Source: Bin87 sp965262485
GTDB lineage: Bacteria > Chloroflexota > Dehalococcoidia > Lucifugimonadales > UBA3495
Assembly: GCA_965262485.1 (NCBI GenBank)
Contig: OZ253540.1
Location: forward strand, 1,364,001-1,428,000
Direction of reading: 5' to 3'
Length of the DNA: 64,000 nucleotides
Shown: positions 50,561 to 59,311 of the stretch, piece by piece
Position numbering within the stretch: position 1 is the first letter of the stretch
Layout: the number at the start of each line of letters is the position of its first letter
Notes under the pieces: generated by a model
Seen by the model: only the letters and a program-made list of their open reading frames with translations
Told to the model about the DNA's origin: nothing
The model's database searches: none
Translations under genes and position numbers: made by a program

Positions 50561-51463
50561 CTACTTCGCCGGCACCGGCAAGCCCGCGATTTTCACCGGC
50601 ACGCTGCCAACCGTGTTGCGACTCGTGAAGTACAGCGTCTTCCAGTCCGCGCCGCCAAAGCAAAGGTTAGTGGTGGCCGGCTGGCCATGCACCACGATTC
50701 CCAACGTCTCTCCCCCAGGATTCATGATGTGCAGTCCGCCCGCGCCGCCGCAGTAAACGTTGCCTTCAACGTCCACTTTCATACCGTCGGGTACGCCTTC
50801 CCGCTCGCCGCGCATATCGGCGAACAGCCTCTGCGTCGCCAGTGACACGCTCCCGTCGTCCTGAACCTCAAAAGCCCGGATTATTCCCCGGCGTGAATCG
50901 TTCACGTAAAGGATGCTCTCGTCGGGAGAGAAAGCCAGTCCGTTGGGCACCACAAAGTCAGATGCCAGCAATGTGAGCGTGCCCAGGTCGGCCGACAGCC
51001 GAAATACACCGGAGATCGTCTGTTCCCACTGCTCGCGGGGGCGGCGGAATGTCCAGGGGTCGGTGAAATAGATGCTGCCGTCTGACTTCACTACCACGTC
51101 ATTGGGACGGTTCAGCTGCCGACCCTGGAACTGGTTGGCCAAGACCGTGGTGGATCCGTCGTGCTCCAGCCGGCTGATGCGCCGGCCATCGTGTTCGGCG
51201 GCAATAAGGCGGCCCTGCTGGTCGCGCGTCAGGCCGTTGTGGCGATTTACGGGTTCGGCGTCCACAGTAACGCCGCTCCCCGGGGTGTAGCGCATCCGGC
51301 GGTCGTTGTGGATGTCGCTGAACAGCAGGTAGCCGCCGTCACTCCACCACACCGGCCCCTCCGCCGGTCCCTCCGACCCGCCATATCCGGCGCCGTGTTC
51401 CTCTATGGGGGCGTCGCTGTCGATGATGTTGTCCAATGCGGGGGATAACTTTTCTATAGGCAT
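50561..51463 (-). CDS. SMP-30/gluconolactonase family protein
   Basis: A protein of 300 residues with the six-bladed propeller pattern of SMP-30/gluconolactonase: 'GYGGSEGPAEGPVWWSDGGY' with the first metal-binding Glu, RPNDVVVKSDGSIYFTDPWT with Asn and Asp ligands, and VPNGLAFSPDESILYVNDSR. The family hydrolyses lactones with Ca2+ or Zn2+. Substrate unknown. It converges on nothing and is upstream of the repeat gap before the helicase. Confidence 0.9.
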   Translation of the reverse strand: MPIEKLSPALDNIIDSDAPIEEHGAGYGGSEGPAEGPVWWSDGGYLLFSDIHNDRRMRYTPGSGVTVDAEPVNRHNGLTRDQQGRLIAAEHDGRRISRLEHDGSTTVLANQFQGRQLNRPNDVVVKSDGSIYFTDPWTFRRPREQWEQTISGVFRLSADLGTLTLLASDFVVPNGLAFSPDESILYVNDSRRGIIRAFEVQDDGSVSLATQRLFADMRGEREGVPDGMKVDVEGNVYCGGAGGLHIMNPGGETLGIVVHGQPATTNLCFGGADWKTLYFTSRNTVGSVPVKIAGLPVPAK

Positions 51464-51793
51464 ATTCGCGCCTCCTGATTATTTTCGGCCCAGCGCCGGT
51501 CTCGTCAGTGCAAGCAATGATTCCCGCCGTCATTGTAGGCGTGTCCACCGGGCGACGCAACGACCTGGTAAACACGGTAACAGTTCAGACTTGCGGGGAT
51601 CTGCGGGATATTTGGCCTCACTTGTACCCACTTTAATCTGTCATTGCGAGCGCAGCGTGGCAATCTCGTTGCCACTGCAATGATGGTTCACCGACGTGAA
51701 CTCAACCTCTACGAGATTGTCATGTCGCTAAGCTCCTCGCAAAGCCAGTCGGCCGCTTTGGGTATGTCCATAGTGTCAATCTCGTCGCCACAA
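51464..51793. other. Intergenic gap with a D-family repeat
   Basis: About 330 bases without a gene. It holds the upstream region of the SMP-30 gene on the minus strand and a complete D-family element (51640-51744); the rest shows nothing recognisable. Confidence 0.65.
51640..51744. repeat. D-family palindromic element, complete copy
   Basis: GTCATTGCGAGCGCAGCGTG at the left, an inverted GCTAAGCTCCTCGCAAAGCC end at the right, and an internal part (ACGTGAACTCAACCTCTACG) shared with the 63228 copy. Confidence 0.8.
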
Positions 51794-53920
51794 TCAACGG
51801 GATCGCGGGCGGATGTCCGGCAATGTACCGTGTTTATAACCCTTGCTACCTCTCTTGATGTGCGAAGCATAAAACCCAATGCCCTGCTTGCTAGTGTTCG
51901 CCAATGGACGGTCCTTCAAAACCCTCTCAAGGACTTCATCGTAAGTAAGCCCTACCGTTTGCCCATTGCGATCTGTTACGACATAACCAAGCCAGTAGAT
52001 GGCAGATTCCTTTACCGTACCCCTCTGGCCTATTTGTGCTTGCTCATAGGAGTTGGGCTGAGACGGTGTAGAAGTTGCAGGAGTATCATGCCAATTATCT
52101 ATACCAAAGCGGTCCGGCAGCAACTCCGCCTTTTCCGCTCCACAGCGCAGTAAATACGCCACCTTGTTGCTTGCGCTGCTGAAAATGGCCTGCTTGTCAA
52201 CTGATCGATTTTCCAGTTCGCCAAGCTCGTTTTGCCACTCTGCTAATTCTGAATGTAGATTGCTTCGCCAATCACTAAACATTTGCAGTTCACGAATTCG
52301 GTTTGGGCGTCGCGGTAGGGTAGCAATATAATCGTCAAATTCCTGGACCAATTCGTCATCGTCCCCAAGTAACAGTTCCCGCCACTCAATCAACCCCCGC
52401 AATTCTTCGCGGCGCGCATCGTCGGCTCCGGCGATGCTCTGCCGCTCCACTTCAAGCAATTCTGCCAGCAGGGCGGACAGGCGGTTGGCGAGGTCGTCGT
52501 CAATCTCAACGTCGCTGAGGAGCGTCATTTCGTCCTCCGGGTCGTAAATCTCAACCAGCGCATCCAGCGGCGGGGCTACGGGTAGGTGGGCCTGGATGTG
52601 GGCGTCGATGTGGCAGAGGTCGCAGACCAGTTGGTGGGCATCGCCGCAGTGGGTTTCGTACTGCCAGCGTTTGTGGGCGCGCCACCGACCGCAGCGGTCG
52701 CATTCTTTGCCGAAGGCATAGCCGCAGACCCGGCAGTTATGGCTGGCGGCGGGTGATGCGGTTTCGCAGAGCGGGCATACCACAATGGGGGCCTCGCCGG
52801 ATTTCTGCGCGCCGCGCGGCTCCAGCGTCCATTCGCGGTAATCCTCGGGCAAGCCGTGGGTTACGGCGTTGGCGGCCAGGTCCAGAATCAGGCAATCGCC
52901 GCCGTCGGCTTTGGGGCGCAGTCCCCGGCCCACCATCTGCAAATATAGGGCCAGGCTCATAGTAGGGCGGGCGATGATGATGCAGGATGCGTCGGGCAGG
53001 TCAAACCCTTCGGTGGCGACGATTACGTTGACCAGCACCTTGACGCTGCCGTTGCGGAAGCCGTCGATCGCTTTATCCCGTTCCTCCGGTTTGGTGTCTC
53101 CGAGGATCACTGCCGCCGATATGCCGGCATCGTTGAACACTGCCGCCAGGTTGTGGGCGTGGTCCACCGATACGGCGTAGGCGATGGTGGGGCGGTCGTT
53201 GGCGTGTTTTTGCCAGAACTCCAGCGCGCCGGCGGTCATTATGTCCGGGCGGTCGAGGTTGGCCTGCTCAATGCCGGCTTCGGTGTAGTCCCCGGTGCGG
53301 TCAACGGCGCCGCCGCTGATGCGCTGCTCCGGGGGCGGTATGAACACCTGCGCCTCACATAGCGAATCGAGGGATTGCAAGTCGGCGGTCTGCGGGCCGC
53401 ATACCAACGCGTCAAAGAGGTGGTCGAAGCCCTCTTTTTCCGACAGACGCCAGGGCGTTGCGGTCATGCCGACGATGGGGCCGGGCCACTGGCGCATGGC
53501 CCGCGTCCAGCCGTCGGCGGCGGCGTGGTGGGCTTCGTCAATCACCAGCAGGTCAGCGGCGTTGTAGCGGTTCCAGACTTGTCGCTGGGCGTTGCGGCGG
53601 CCTACGGTCTGGGCCATCAGGATGACGGCGCCGCCGGCCATTGCCGGAGCGTCTTGGCCGGGAGTCCAGTTTACGTTGGTTATCGCGGAAACGCCGGCGT
53701 TGGTGAGCATCCCGCGAGTCTGCTCGGCGAGTTCCCTACGGTGGGTCAACCACACTGCTTTGCCCCCATCTTGCAACCAGTTAGCCAGCAGCGCCCCGGC
53801 GATGACGGTTTTGCCGCCGCCGGTGGGTAGCTGCATCATTACGCGCTCTTTGGGGTCGGCGGCCAGCGCGTGTTGAACCTGTTGCAGCAGGTTTTGCTGG
53901 TAGGGACGGAGTTCGATCAT
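51794..53920 (-). CDS. SF2 DEAD/DEAH-type helicase with zinc-finger region
   Basis: A protein of 708 residues from ATG 53920. Helicase motifs: I MQLPTGGGKTVIAGALLANW, II DLLVIDEAHHAAADGW, III-like VGMTATPWRLSEKEGF, V NVIVATEGFDLPDASCIIIA and VI QMVGRGLRPKADG. A Cys-rich region follows (CPLCETASPAASHNCRVCGY then CDRCGRW), with two or three zinc sites, and a C-terminal helical part with a NUMOD-like 'IYWLGYVVTDRNGQTV' segment. It is related to RAD25/UvrB-like helicases of defence and mobile loci. Two truncated copies of its 5' end lie upstream. Confidence 0.88.
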   Translation of the reverse strand: MIELRPYQQNLLQQVQHALAADPKERVMMQLPTGGGKTVIAGALLANWLQDGGKAVWLTHRRELAEQTRGMLTNAGVSAITNVNWTPGQDAPAMAGGAVILMAQTVGRRNAQRQVWNRYNAADLLVIDEAHHAAADGWTRAMRQWPGPIVGMTATPWRLSEKEGFDHLFDALVCGPQTADLQSLDSLCEAQVFIPPPEQRISGGAVDRTGDYTEAGIEQANLDRPDIMTAGALEFWQKHANDRPTIAYAVSVDHAHNLAAVFNDAGISAAVILGDTKPEERDKAIDGFRNGSVKVLVNVIVATEGFDLPDASCIIIARPTMSLALYLQMVGRGLRPKADGGDCLILDLAANAVTHGLPEDYREWTLEPRGAQKSGEAPIVVCPLCETASPAASHNCRVCGYAFGKECDRCGRWRAHKRWQYETHCGDAHQLVCDLCHIDAHIQAHLPVAPPLDALVEIYDPEDEMTLLSDVEIDDDLANRLSALLAELLEVERQSIAGADDARREELRGLIEWRELLLGDDDELVQEFDDYIATLPRRPNRIRELQMFSDWRSNLHSELAEWQNELGELENRSVDKQAIFSSASNKVAYLLRCGAEKAELLPDRFGIDNWHDTPATSTPSQPNSYEQAQIGQRGTVKESAIYWLGYVVTDRNGQTVGLTYDEVLERVLKDRPLANTSKQGIGFYASHIKRGSKGYKHGTLPDIRPRSR

Positions 53921-53973
53921 GTCTCCGCATTGTAGCAAAGCGCCGGCAACTCAGGTACGGCCCGTTGGCGCAA
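53751..53973. repeat. Left copy of a ~220-bp direct repeat (helicase 5' end)
   Basis: Covers the upstream bases, start codon and first 57 codons of the intact helicase. The copy at 56581-56800 matches throughout (about nine of ten bases by eye). The R-M genes lie between the two copies. Confidence 0.85.
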
Positions 53974-54060
53974 CGGCTGGGTTCCGTTTCAAGTGGTTTC
54001 GATATTTTGGTTGGTGGTTTGTGAACTGACTAAACCACCGAAAAGGAACACTACCATTCC

Positions 54061-54231
54061 AGCACTCGCTGCCTTGCATCCGTCCCTCAGCCAATCGGCC
54101 AGCAGGGTGACTGCGGTGATGGTTTTGCCGCCGCCGGTGGGGAGCCGCATCAACGGGCGGGCTTGCGGCTCGTCGGCCAGCGTGATTTGGACATCCTGCG
54201 GCAGAACACACTGGTAGGGACGGAGTTGCAG
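54061..54231 (-). pseudogene. Diverged helicase N-terminal fragment
   Basis: Encodes LQLRPYQ...DVQITLADEPQARPLMRLPTGGGKT, then ITAVTLLADWLRDG: the same first 50 residues as the intact helicase but clearly more diverged than the 56581 copy. No helicase sequence follows. It sits just after the methyltransferase pseudogene on the same strand. Confidence 0.75.
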
Positions 54232-54266
54232 AATAGCCGTTGACGGTCGCAGTTCATAGTCGGCAA

Positions 54267-55780
54267 TCAGCCCAAAACGCTGGCCGGGACCGGAAAATCC
54301 TTGATGAACGACTTGGCGTAGGACATCCAACCACCCTGATAGGGCCGGCTGGTTTGGCGGATGAAGAAGTCCATATCGTCCGAATTCAGCGCGTCCAGCA
54401 GGCGGGTCAAATCAACGCCATGTTTAGGTTTGATGCAATACCCTGAATAGAAGGTTGCGTCGGGGCTGGGGCAGCGTTGGAAATTGGGGGCGCGGTTCAT
54501 GCCGGAAGTCAAAATCTTATCGCCAAAGCCAGACGTGATTGATACGTGCCGGCCAAAGCCATACCAGCGCGCCGGGTCAAATTTCCCCTTGTCTCGATTC
54601 AGCAACCGCTCCATGTTGAAAGATAACCACTCGTAGACTGCCGGCGCCTGTTCTGCGATTACCCGTTCGGGCAGAAGTTTGCCTTTGTCATCGTAAGGGA
54701 ATACCACCACACGGCTAACTGGGTCCTGGCCCCCTTTCATAACCGACGCTTTGACTACATTCCGCAAATCCAGCCTTCCAGCAGCGCCGTTTCACCACCG
54801 ACCTTTCAGGGGAAGTGATGCCCGCAGCCGTCCTCAATGTGTGTCCCTTGCGCCACGGGTAGAATGAACACGTCATCGGCGAGGGTTTGGATACCCACGT
54901 GAATATCGGCAATTTCTGATAAACGCGGGCCACGCTGGATAAGTTCCTGCATCCGCTCTCGCTCGGCGCCGGTTGACATTACCCAGGGTCGGGACGGGCT
55001 GGCCCAATCAATCGCTATCGTTCCAGCGTCATCAAAGGCGGCGCCGTTGTACTTATCGACAGGTATAGATGCTGACATACCGCCTTTCTGAATTATCGTT
55101 ATTGACGTGTAAGTAGTTACATCATCGAATACTTGATGGTCAGCAAAATCTATTATCTTTTTGACGTTATGGGTCATCACCAGCAAACGCCGCAGCCCAG
55201 AACCGGAATCGGAACGCAACCAACTGGAGGGTGTAATGTAACCCAGGACGCCGCCGTTGCGCAGAAGGTCCAGCCCCAACTCGTAAAACACCAAGTACAA
55301 GTCGATGGCGCCTCGTATCACGCTCCACTGCCCGGCAATCCGGTTACGCCCCGACTGCTCCAGGTGTTGCACTCTAACGTAAGGCGGGTTGCCCACGATG
55401 TGGGTGAATCTCCCGTAATCGCCCGCGAACGCATCCCGGTCAAACGCGTTGCGCCGATGCAAGTTCCAGTCAACCCGCTCACTTGGATACCACTCATTCA
55501 ACACCGCATCCAGCTGAGACCGGCACCGGGTGATGGCCTCGAGGTCAATATCATAGCCGGTCATTCGGCGCAACGCAGCCAGGGCGTCCGCTCGGTCTAA
55601 CCCAGCCAATATCCGACCTGCGGTTGCGGTCAGGAACGCGCCGTCGCCGCAGGCCGGGTCACAGATGACGGCGCGCTCCAGTTCGTCCTGTTCTGCCGGC
55701 AGAACGTTGTTAAGGATTAATTCGACAATCGGAGCCGGGGTATAAACCACACCGTGCCGTTTTCGCATCGATGCGCTCAT
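54267..55780 (-). pseudogene. Eco57I-type N6-adenine DNA methyltransferase, frameshifted
   Basis: From ATG 55780 the frame encodes HGVVYTPAPIVELILNNVLP, motif I CDPACGDGAFLTATAGRIL, motif IV IVGNPPYVRVQHLEQSG, and later FILPVAQGTHIEDG, where it stops at 54806. A second frame (54267-54767) continues with the C-terminal target-recognition part (RNVVKASVMKGGQDPVSRVV, CIKPKHGVDLTRLLDALNSD). The two parts are one gene of about 500 codons broken by a frame change near 54770-54806. It overlaps the endonuclease gene by four bases (ATGA). N6-adenine activity is expected for the intact form. Confidence 0.82.
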
Positions 55781-56468
55781 GGCGACAGGTGACGCAGTTC
55801 AATTCGTCTAGCCATCCTAACGAAAAAGAGCTTCAGGCTGAGCGCGTTTCTTAACTCCGCACGGCTGTCTTCACTAATGTCTAATGCCGACGGGTCAGCG
55901 ACGCGGGGGATAGTATCCGCGTCGGTATCAAGGTCAACGATACCAATAGCCATCTCGTCAGGCGCGTGGATATGCTCGTGGTCGGCCCTTAGGCGAGCAT
56001 AACGTTGAATATCGTGGTCACGGATTGCTTCCCGGCGGGTAATCTCTCCAGATCGGTTTTTATACGGTATAGGGTTGGTAACACAAAACAGGTTGCCGTA
56101 AACGATGTTGCCCCGGCGAAGGTTCGCCGTCTCGCCAATCTGCTGTTCCAAGTAATTGATGGAGTTTTGCCAGTAGTTGGAAATGACGAATTTGATGCTT
56201 ATTACGCCAAGTTCCTGTTCGTCCCTGGCACCAGGACATCGACGTCTTTACCATAATACATACCGCCAACGTTGGCTTCGTGCGTACTGGTCGGAGATTG
56301 GCCCGTGAAGGTGTAAGCGTCTTCTCTGAGTTCCTGGCGCATTTCGTCCTGAACCCAGCCGTGCAGCACTCTGGTTTTTTGATTTGAGCGCGTACCGTGC
56401 AACTTTACCATCCGGTACGATTCCTGCATTGCCGCCAGGAACCGTTGCTCTATGTTCTGCTGCTGCAT
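55777..56468 (-). pseudogene. PD-(D/E)xK restriction endonuclease, frameshifted
   Basis: From ATG 56468 (GGAGAAAG upstream) the frame encodes MQQQNIEQRFLAAMQESYRM, then GKDVDVLVPG, and runs out of frame near 56215 (NRNLA, stop at 56202). Restoring one base gives DEQELGVISIKFVISNYWQN, then INYLEQQIGETANLRRGNIV and the rest down to 55777. D followed by an (S)IK and the 'QIGETANLRR' box fit known type II restriction enzymes. It pairs with the overlapping methyltransferase gene. About 230 residues when repaired. Confidence 0.8.
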
Positions 56469-56545
56469 GCTTTCTCCGAACGTCGGTGCAAAATGCTTGC
56501 AATAAGAAACTAGCAAAGGACAATAGTCCGGTCAACACCTTGCTG

Positions 56546-56746
56546 TCAGTCAATGCGTCCTGCGCGTCTATACAGATGGACACACTTGCGCCCATTTTGC
56601 AACCAGTTAGCCAGCAGCGCCCCGGCGATGACGGTTTTGCCGCCGCCGGTGGGTAGTTGCATCATTATGTGCGCTTTGGGGTCGGCGGCCAGAGAGTTAT
56701 GCACCTGTTGCAGCAGGTCTTGCTGGTAGGGACGGAGTTCGATCAT
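56546..56746 (-). pseudogene. Truncated helicase 5' end (right copy of the repeat)
   Basis: MIELRPYQQDLLQQVHNSLA, then DPKAHIMMQLPTGGGKTVIA and GALLANWLQNG, as in the intact helicase at 53920, then unrelated sequence and a stop. The reading frame starts at ATG 56746. Confidence 0.8.
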
Positions 56747-56800
56747 ATCTCCGCATTGTAGCAAAGCGCCGGCAGCCCAGGTACGGCCCCTTGGCGCGAC
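56581..56800. repeat. Right copy of the ~220-bp direct repeat
   Basis: Direct repeat of 53751-53973. Both copies carry the same upstream box, TCTCCGCATTGTAGCAAAGC. Confidence 0.85.
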
Positions 56801-56940
56801 TCGAATGTTTTAGCAGACGCGGCCCATCCCCATCCCGATCATCCCATCAAAAGTTGCAGGCCCATCGCTATGCGCTCCGTGCGCCGGTTGGGGTTCAATA
56901 GGAGCAGTTTATTTACCTTTTTTAGAAATTCCACCAAGTA

Positions 56941-57765
56941 ATGCACGGCTGGCTAAACCAAACCCATCAGGGGGACTGTCTGCAACTGATGTCCCAGATG
57001 CCGGCCGGCTCGGTGGACCTGGTGGTTACTTCGCCGCCGTACAACCTGCTGAACAGCAGCGGCAACGGCATGAAGAACGGCAACGGCGGCAAGTGGTCGC
57101 GCTCCGCCTTGATGCAGGGTTACGCCGATCACGGTGACTGCATGCCCCACGAAGACTACGTGGAATGGCAGCGCGAATGCCTGCGAGCCATGCTGCGCGT
57201 GCTGGGGCCCCACGGAGCGATCTTCTACAACCACAAATGGCGTGTACAACGCGGCCTGCTCCAGGACCGGGCCGACATCATGGACGGGTTCCCGGTTCGG
57301 CAAGTCATCATCTGGCAACGCTCCGGCGGATTCAACCATAATCCCGGCTACTTCCTGCCCACCTACGAGGTCATATACCTCATCGCGCATCCCAAATTCC
57401 GCCTGGCTCCCAAGGCCGGCGGCGTCGGAGATGTCTGGCGCATCCGGCAAGACCGCAACAACCCCCATCCTGCTTCTTTCCCTATTGACCTAGCCCGACG
57501 CGCCATCGCCGCCACCACCGCCCGCATCGTGCTGGACCCATTCATGGGCAGCGGCACCACCGGAGTCGCGGCCCGCATGGAAGGACGTGATTTCATCGGC
57601 CTGGAAATCTCCGATCAATACTGTCAATACGCCCGTCAGCGCGTGGCCGCAATGGCCGAATTGGCTGCGGTTGCAGATAACGCCAGCGACACATTGTCCC
57701 CCGCCGTCCCCGATGCGCTGGCCGTGCGCGATGCGTTGCTACCCACGCCGGCGGTGGTCCGCTAA
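56941..57765 (+). CDS. DNA methyltransferase, beta class (N4-cytosine or N6-adenine)
   Basis: A protein of 274 residues. Motif IV comes first (VDLVVTSPPYNLLNSSGNG), then the target region, then motif I near the C-terminus (VLDPFMGSGTTGVAARMEGR), which is the beta order. TSPPY fits either N4-cytosine or N6-adenine methylation. It is divergent from the R-M pseudogenes, carries no partner nuclease next to it and is probably an orphan or regulatory methylase. Confidence 0.9.
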   Translation: MHGWLNQTHQGDCLQLMSQMPAGSVDLVVTSPPYNLLNSSGNGMKNGNGGKWSRSALMQGYADHGDCMPHEDYVEWQRECLRAMLRVLGPHGAIFYNHKWRVQRGLLQDRADIMDGFPVRQVIIWQRSGGFNHNPGYFLPTYEVIYLIAHPKFRLAPKAGGVGDVWRIRQDRNNPHPASFPIDLARRAIAATTARIVLDPFMGSGTTGVAARMEGRDFIGLEISDQYCQYARQRVAAMAELAAVADNASDTLSPAVPDALAVRDALLPTPAVVR

Positions 57766-57878
57766 CCCACCGACGGGCTCCGGAGTTCCACCCGTATCGC
57801 TCAGCGGGCGATGGTACAATCAGCAGGTGCGCCGGCACGTCACCAGCCATTGGCACTCCCCATCTTTCGAGGCACACC

Positions 57879-58562
57879 ATGACCACCACCAGTACGCGTC
57901 AGAATCAGCCCGTGCCATCCCACCCGCAGGAGCCCAGGTCGTCGACCGCGACCATCCCCCTTGCCGAATTCGGCAAGTCGCTGGCCGACTCGGACTTGGA
58001 CAACTGGTTCGTCGAATTCTCCGAGCGCAACTCTGACGAGGGCCAGACCTACGAAATTTCCAACACAGGACGTTTGCTGATTATGGCTCCCACCGGAAAT
58101 CCTGGTTCCCTGCACGAAGGTGAACTACACCTGGATCTTGGTAATTGGGCCCGCGGTTACGGCGGTATTGCATTTCTCTCGACCAGCCGCTTTATCCTGC
58201 CTGACGGCTCACGTTTCGGACCAGACGTTGCTTGGGTTCGAGAGGACCGGCGACCTGAACTGATCGCATCGGACAATATCCCGTTCCCATTCCTCGCCCC
58301 CGATTTCGTTGCCGAGATTAAATCGCCTTCCAACAGTAATGCCGAGCTAATCGACAAGATCAACCTGTTCCTTGATTATGGAACGCGCCTGGCCTGGTTG
58401 ATCGACGCCGCAACCCGCACCGTGTCTATCTTCCGTCCCGGTCGTAATCCAGAGATATTGCGCGATCACGAATTTGTTGACGGTGACCAGGATGTCCTGC
58501 CCGGGTTCCGGTTTGCTGTTCGCGAGCGAATCTTCGATTACATGAACAATCCCCAGTCCTAA
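57879..58562 (+). CDS. Uma2 family protein, tandem copy 1
   Basis: A protein of 227 residues with the Uma2/DUF820 plan: 'EISNTGRLLIMAPTGNPGSL' at the start of the fold, LPDGSRFGPDVAWVREDRRP, APDFVAEIKSPSNSNAELID (D-x-n-E-x-K nuclease residues) and 'IDAATRTVSIFRPGRNPEIL'. The family has the PD-(D/E)xK fold; its function is not established. The gene and its leader (CAGCCATTGGCA...CGAGGCACACC) are repeated at 58605. Confidence 0.88.
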   Translation: MTTTSTRQNQPVPSHPQEPRSSTATIPLAEFGKSLADSDLDNWFVEFSERNSDEGQTYEISNTGRLLIMAPTGNPGSLHEGELHLDLGNWARGYGGIAFLSTSRFILPDGSRFGPDVAWVREDRRPELIASDNIPFPFLAPDFVAEIKSPSNSNAELIDKINLFLDYGTRLAWLIDAATRTVSIFRPGRNPEILRDHEFVDGDQDVLPGFRFAVRERIFDYMNNPQS

Positions 58563-58604
58563 ACGATCCCCAGCCATTGGCAGTCCGCTTTATCGAGGCA
58601 CACC

Positions 58605-59288
58605 ATGACCACCACCAGCACGCGTCAGAATCAGCCCGTGCCATCCCACCCGCAGGAGCCCAGGTCGTCGACCGTGACCATCCCCCTTGCCGAATTCGGC
58701 AAGTCGATGGCCGACCCGGACCTGGACAACTGGTTCGTCGAATTTTCTGAGCGCAACTCTGACGAGGGCCAGACCTACGAAATTTCCAACACAGGACGTT
58801 TGTTGATTATGGCTCCCACCGGAAATCCTGGTTTTTACCACGAAACCCAGTTATCAACCGACCTGACTATTTGGGCCAGGGGATACGGCGGCTTCGTTGG
58901 CGGACCCACCGGTCGTTTCGGATTGCCCGATGGTTCAAGGCGCGGGCCGGACGCTACCTGGGTGGCTTCGGAACGGCGTCAAGAATTGATGCTGGCGATA
59001 AACCGTCCGGTCGCGCAGTTCGCCCCCGATTTCGTTGCCGAGATTAAATCGCCTAGCAACAGCGAAGCCGAGCTAATCGACAAGATCAACCTGTTTGTCG
59101 ATCATGGTACGCGTCTGGCCTGGTTGATCGACGCCGCAACCCGCACTGTATCTATCTTCCGTCCCGGTCGTGATCCAGAGATATTGCGCGATCCCGAATT
59201 TGTTGACGGTGACCAGAATGTCCTGCCCGGGTTCCGGTTTGCCGTTCGCGAGCGAATCTTCGATTACATGAACGATCCCCAGCCCTGA
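58605..59288 (+). CDS. Uma2 family protein, tandem copy 2
   Basis: A protein of 227 residues, the tandem duplicate of 57879-58562. The first 70 and last 80 residues are nearly identical between copies; residues 75-140 differ strongly (FYHETQLSTDLTIWARGYGG versus SLHEGELHLDLGNWARGYGG; RFGLPDGSRRGPDATWVASE versus RFILPDGSRFGPDVAWVRED). The nuclease-type residues (EIKSPSNS) are kept. The pattern fits duplication followed by selection or recombination in the central part. Confidence 0.88.
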   Translation: MTTTSTRQNQPVPSHPQEPRSSTVTIPLAEFGKSMADPDLDNWFVEFSERNSDEGQTYEISNTGRLLIMAPTGNPGFYHETQLSTDLTIWARGYGGFVGGPTGRFGLPDGSRRGPDATWVASERRQELMLAINRPVAQFAPDFVAEIKSPSNSEAELIDKINLFVDHGTRLAWLIDAATRTVSIFRPGRDPEILRDPEFVDGDQNVLPGFRFAVRERIFDYMNDPQP

Positions 59289-59311
59289 CCAACCCCCAGT
59301 GAGGTTTCCCA

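Noticed and set aside
58157..58841. Minus-strand frames opposite the Uma2 genes
   Set aside because: Repeated because the Uma2 genes are duplicated; no independent evidence of coding.
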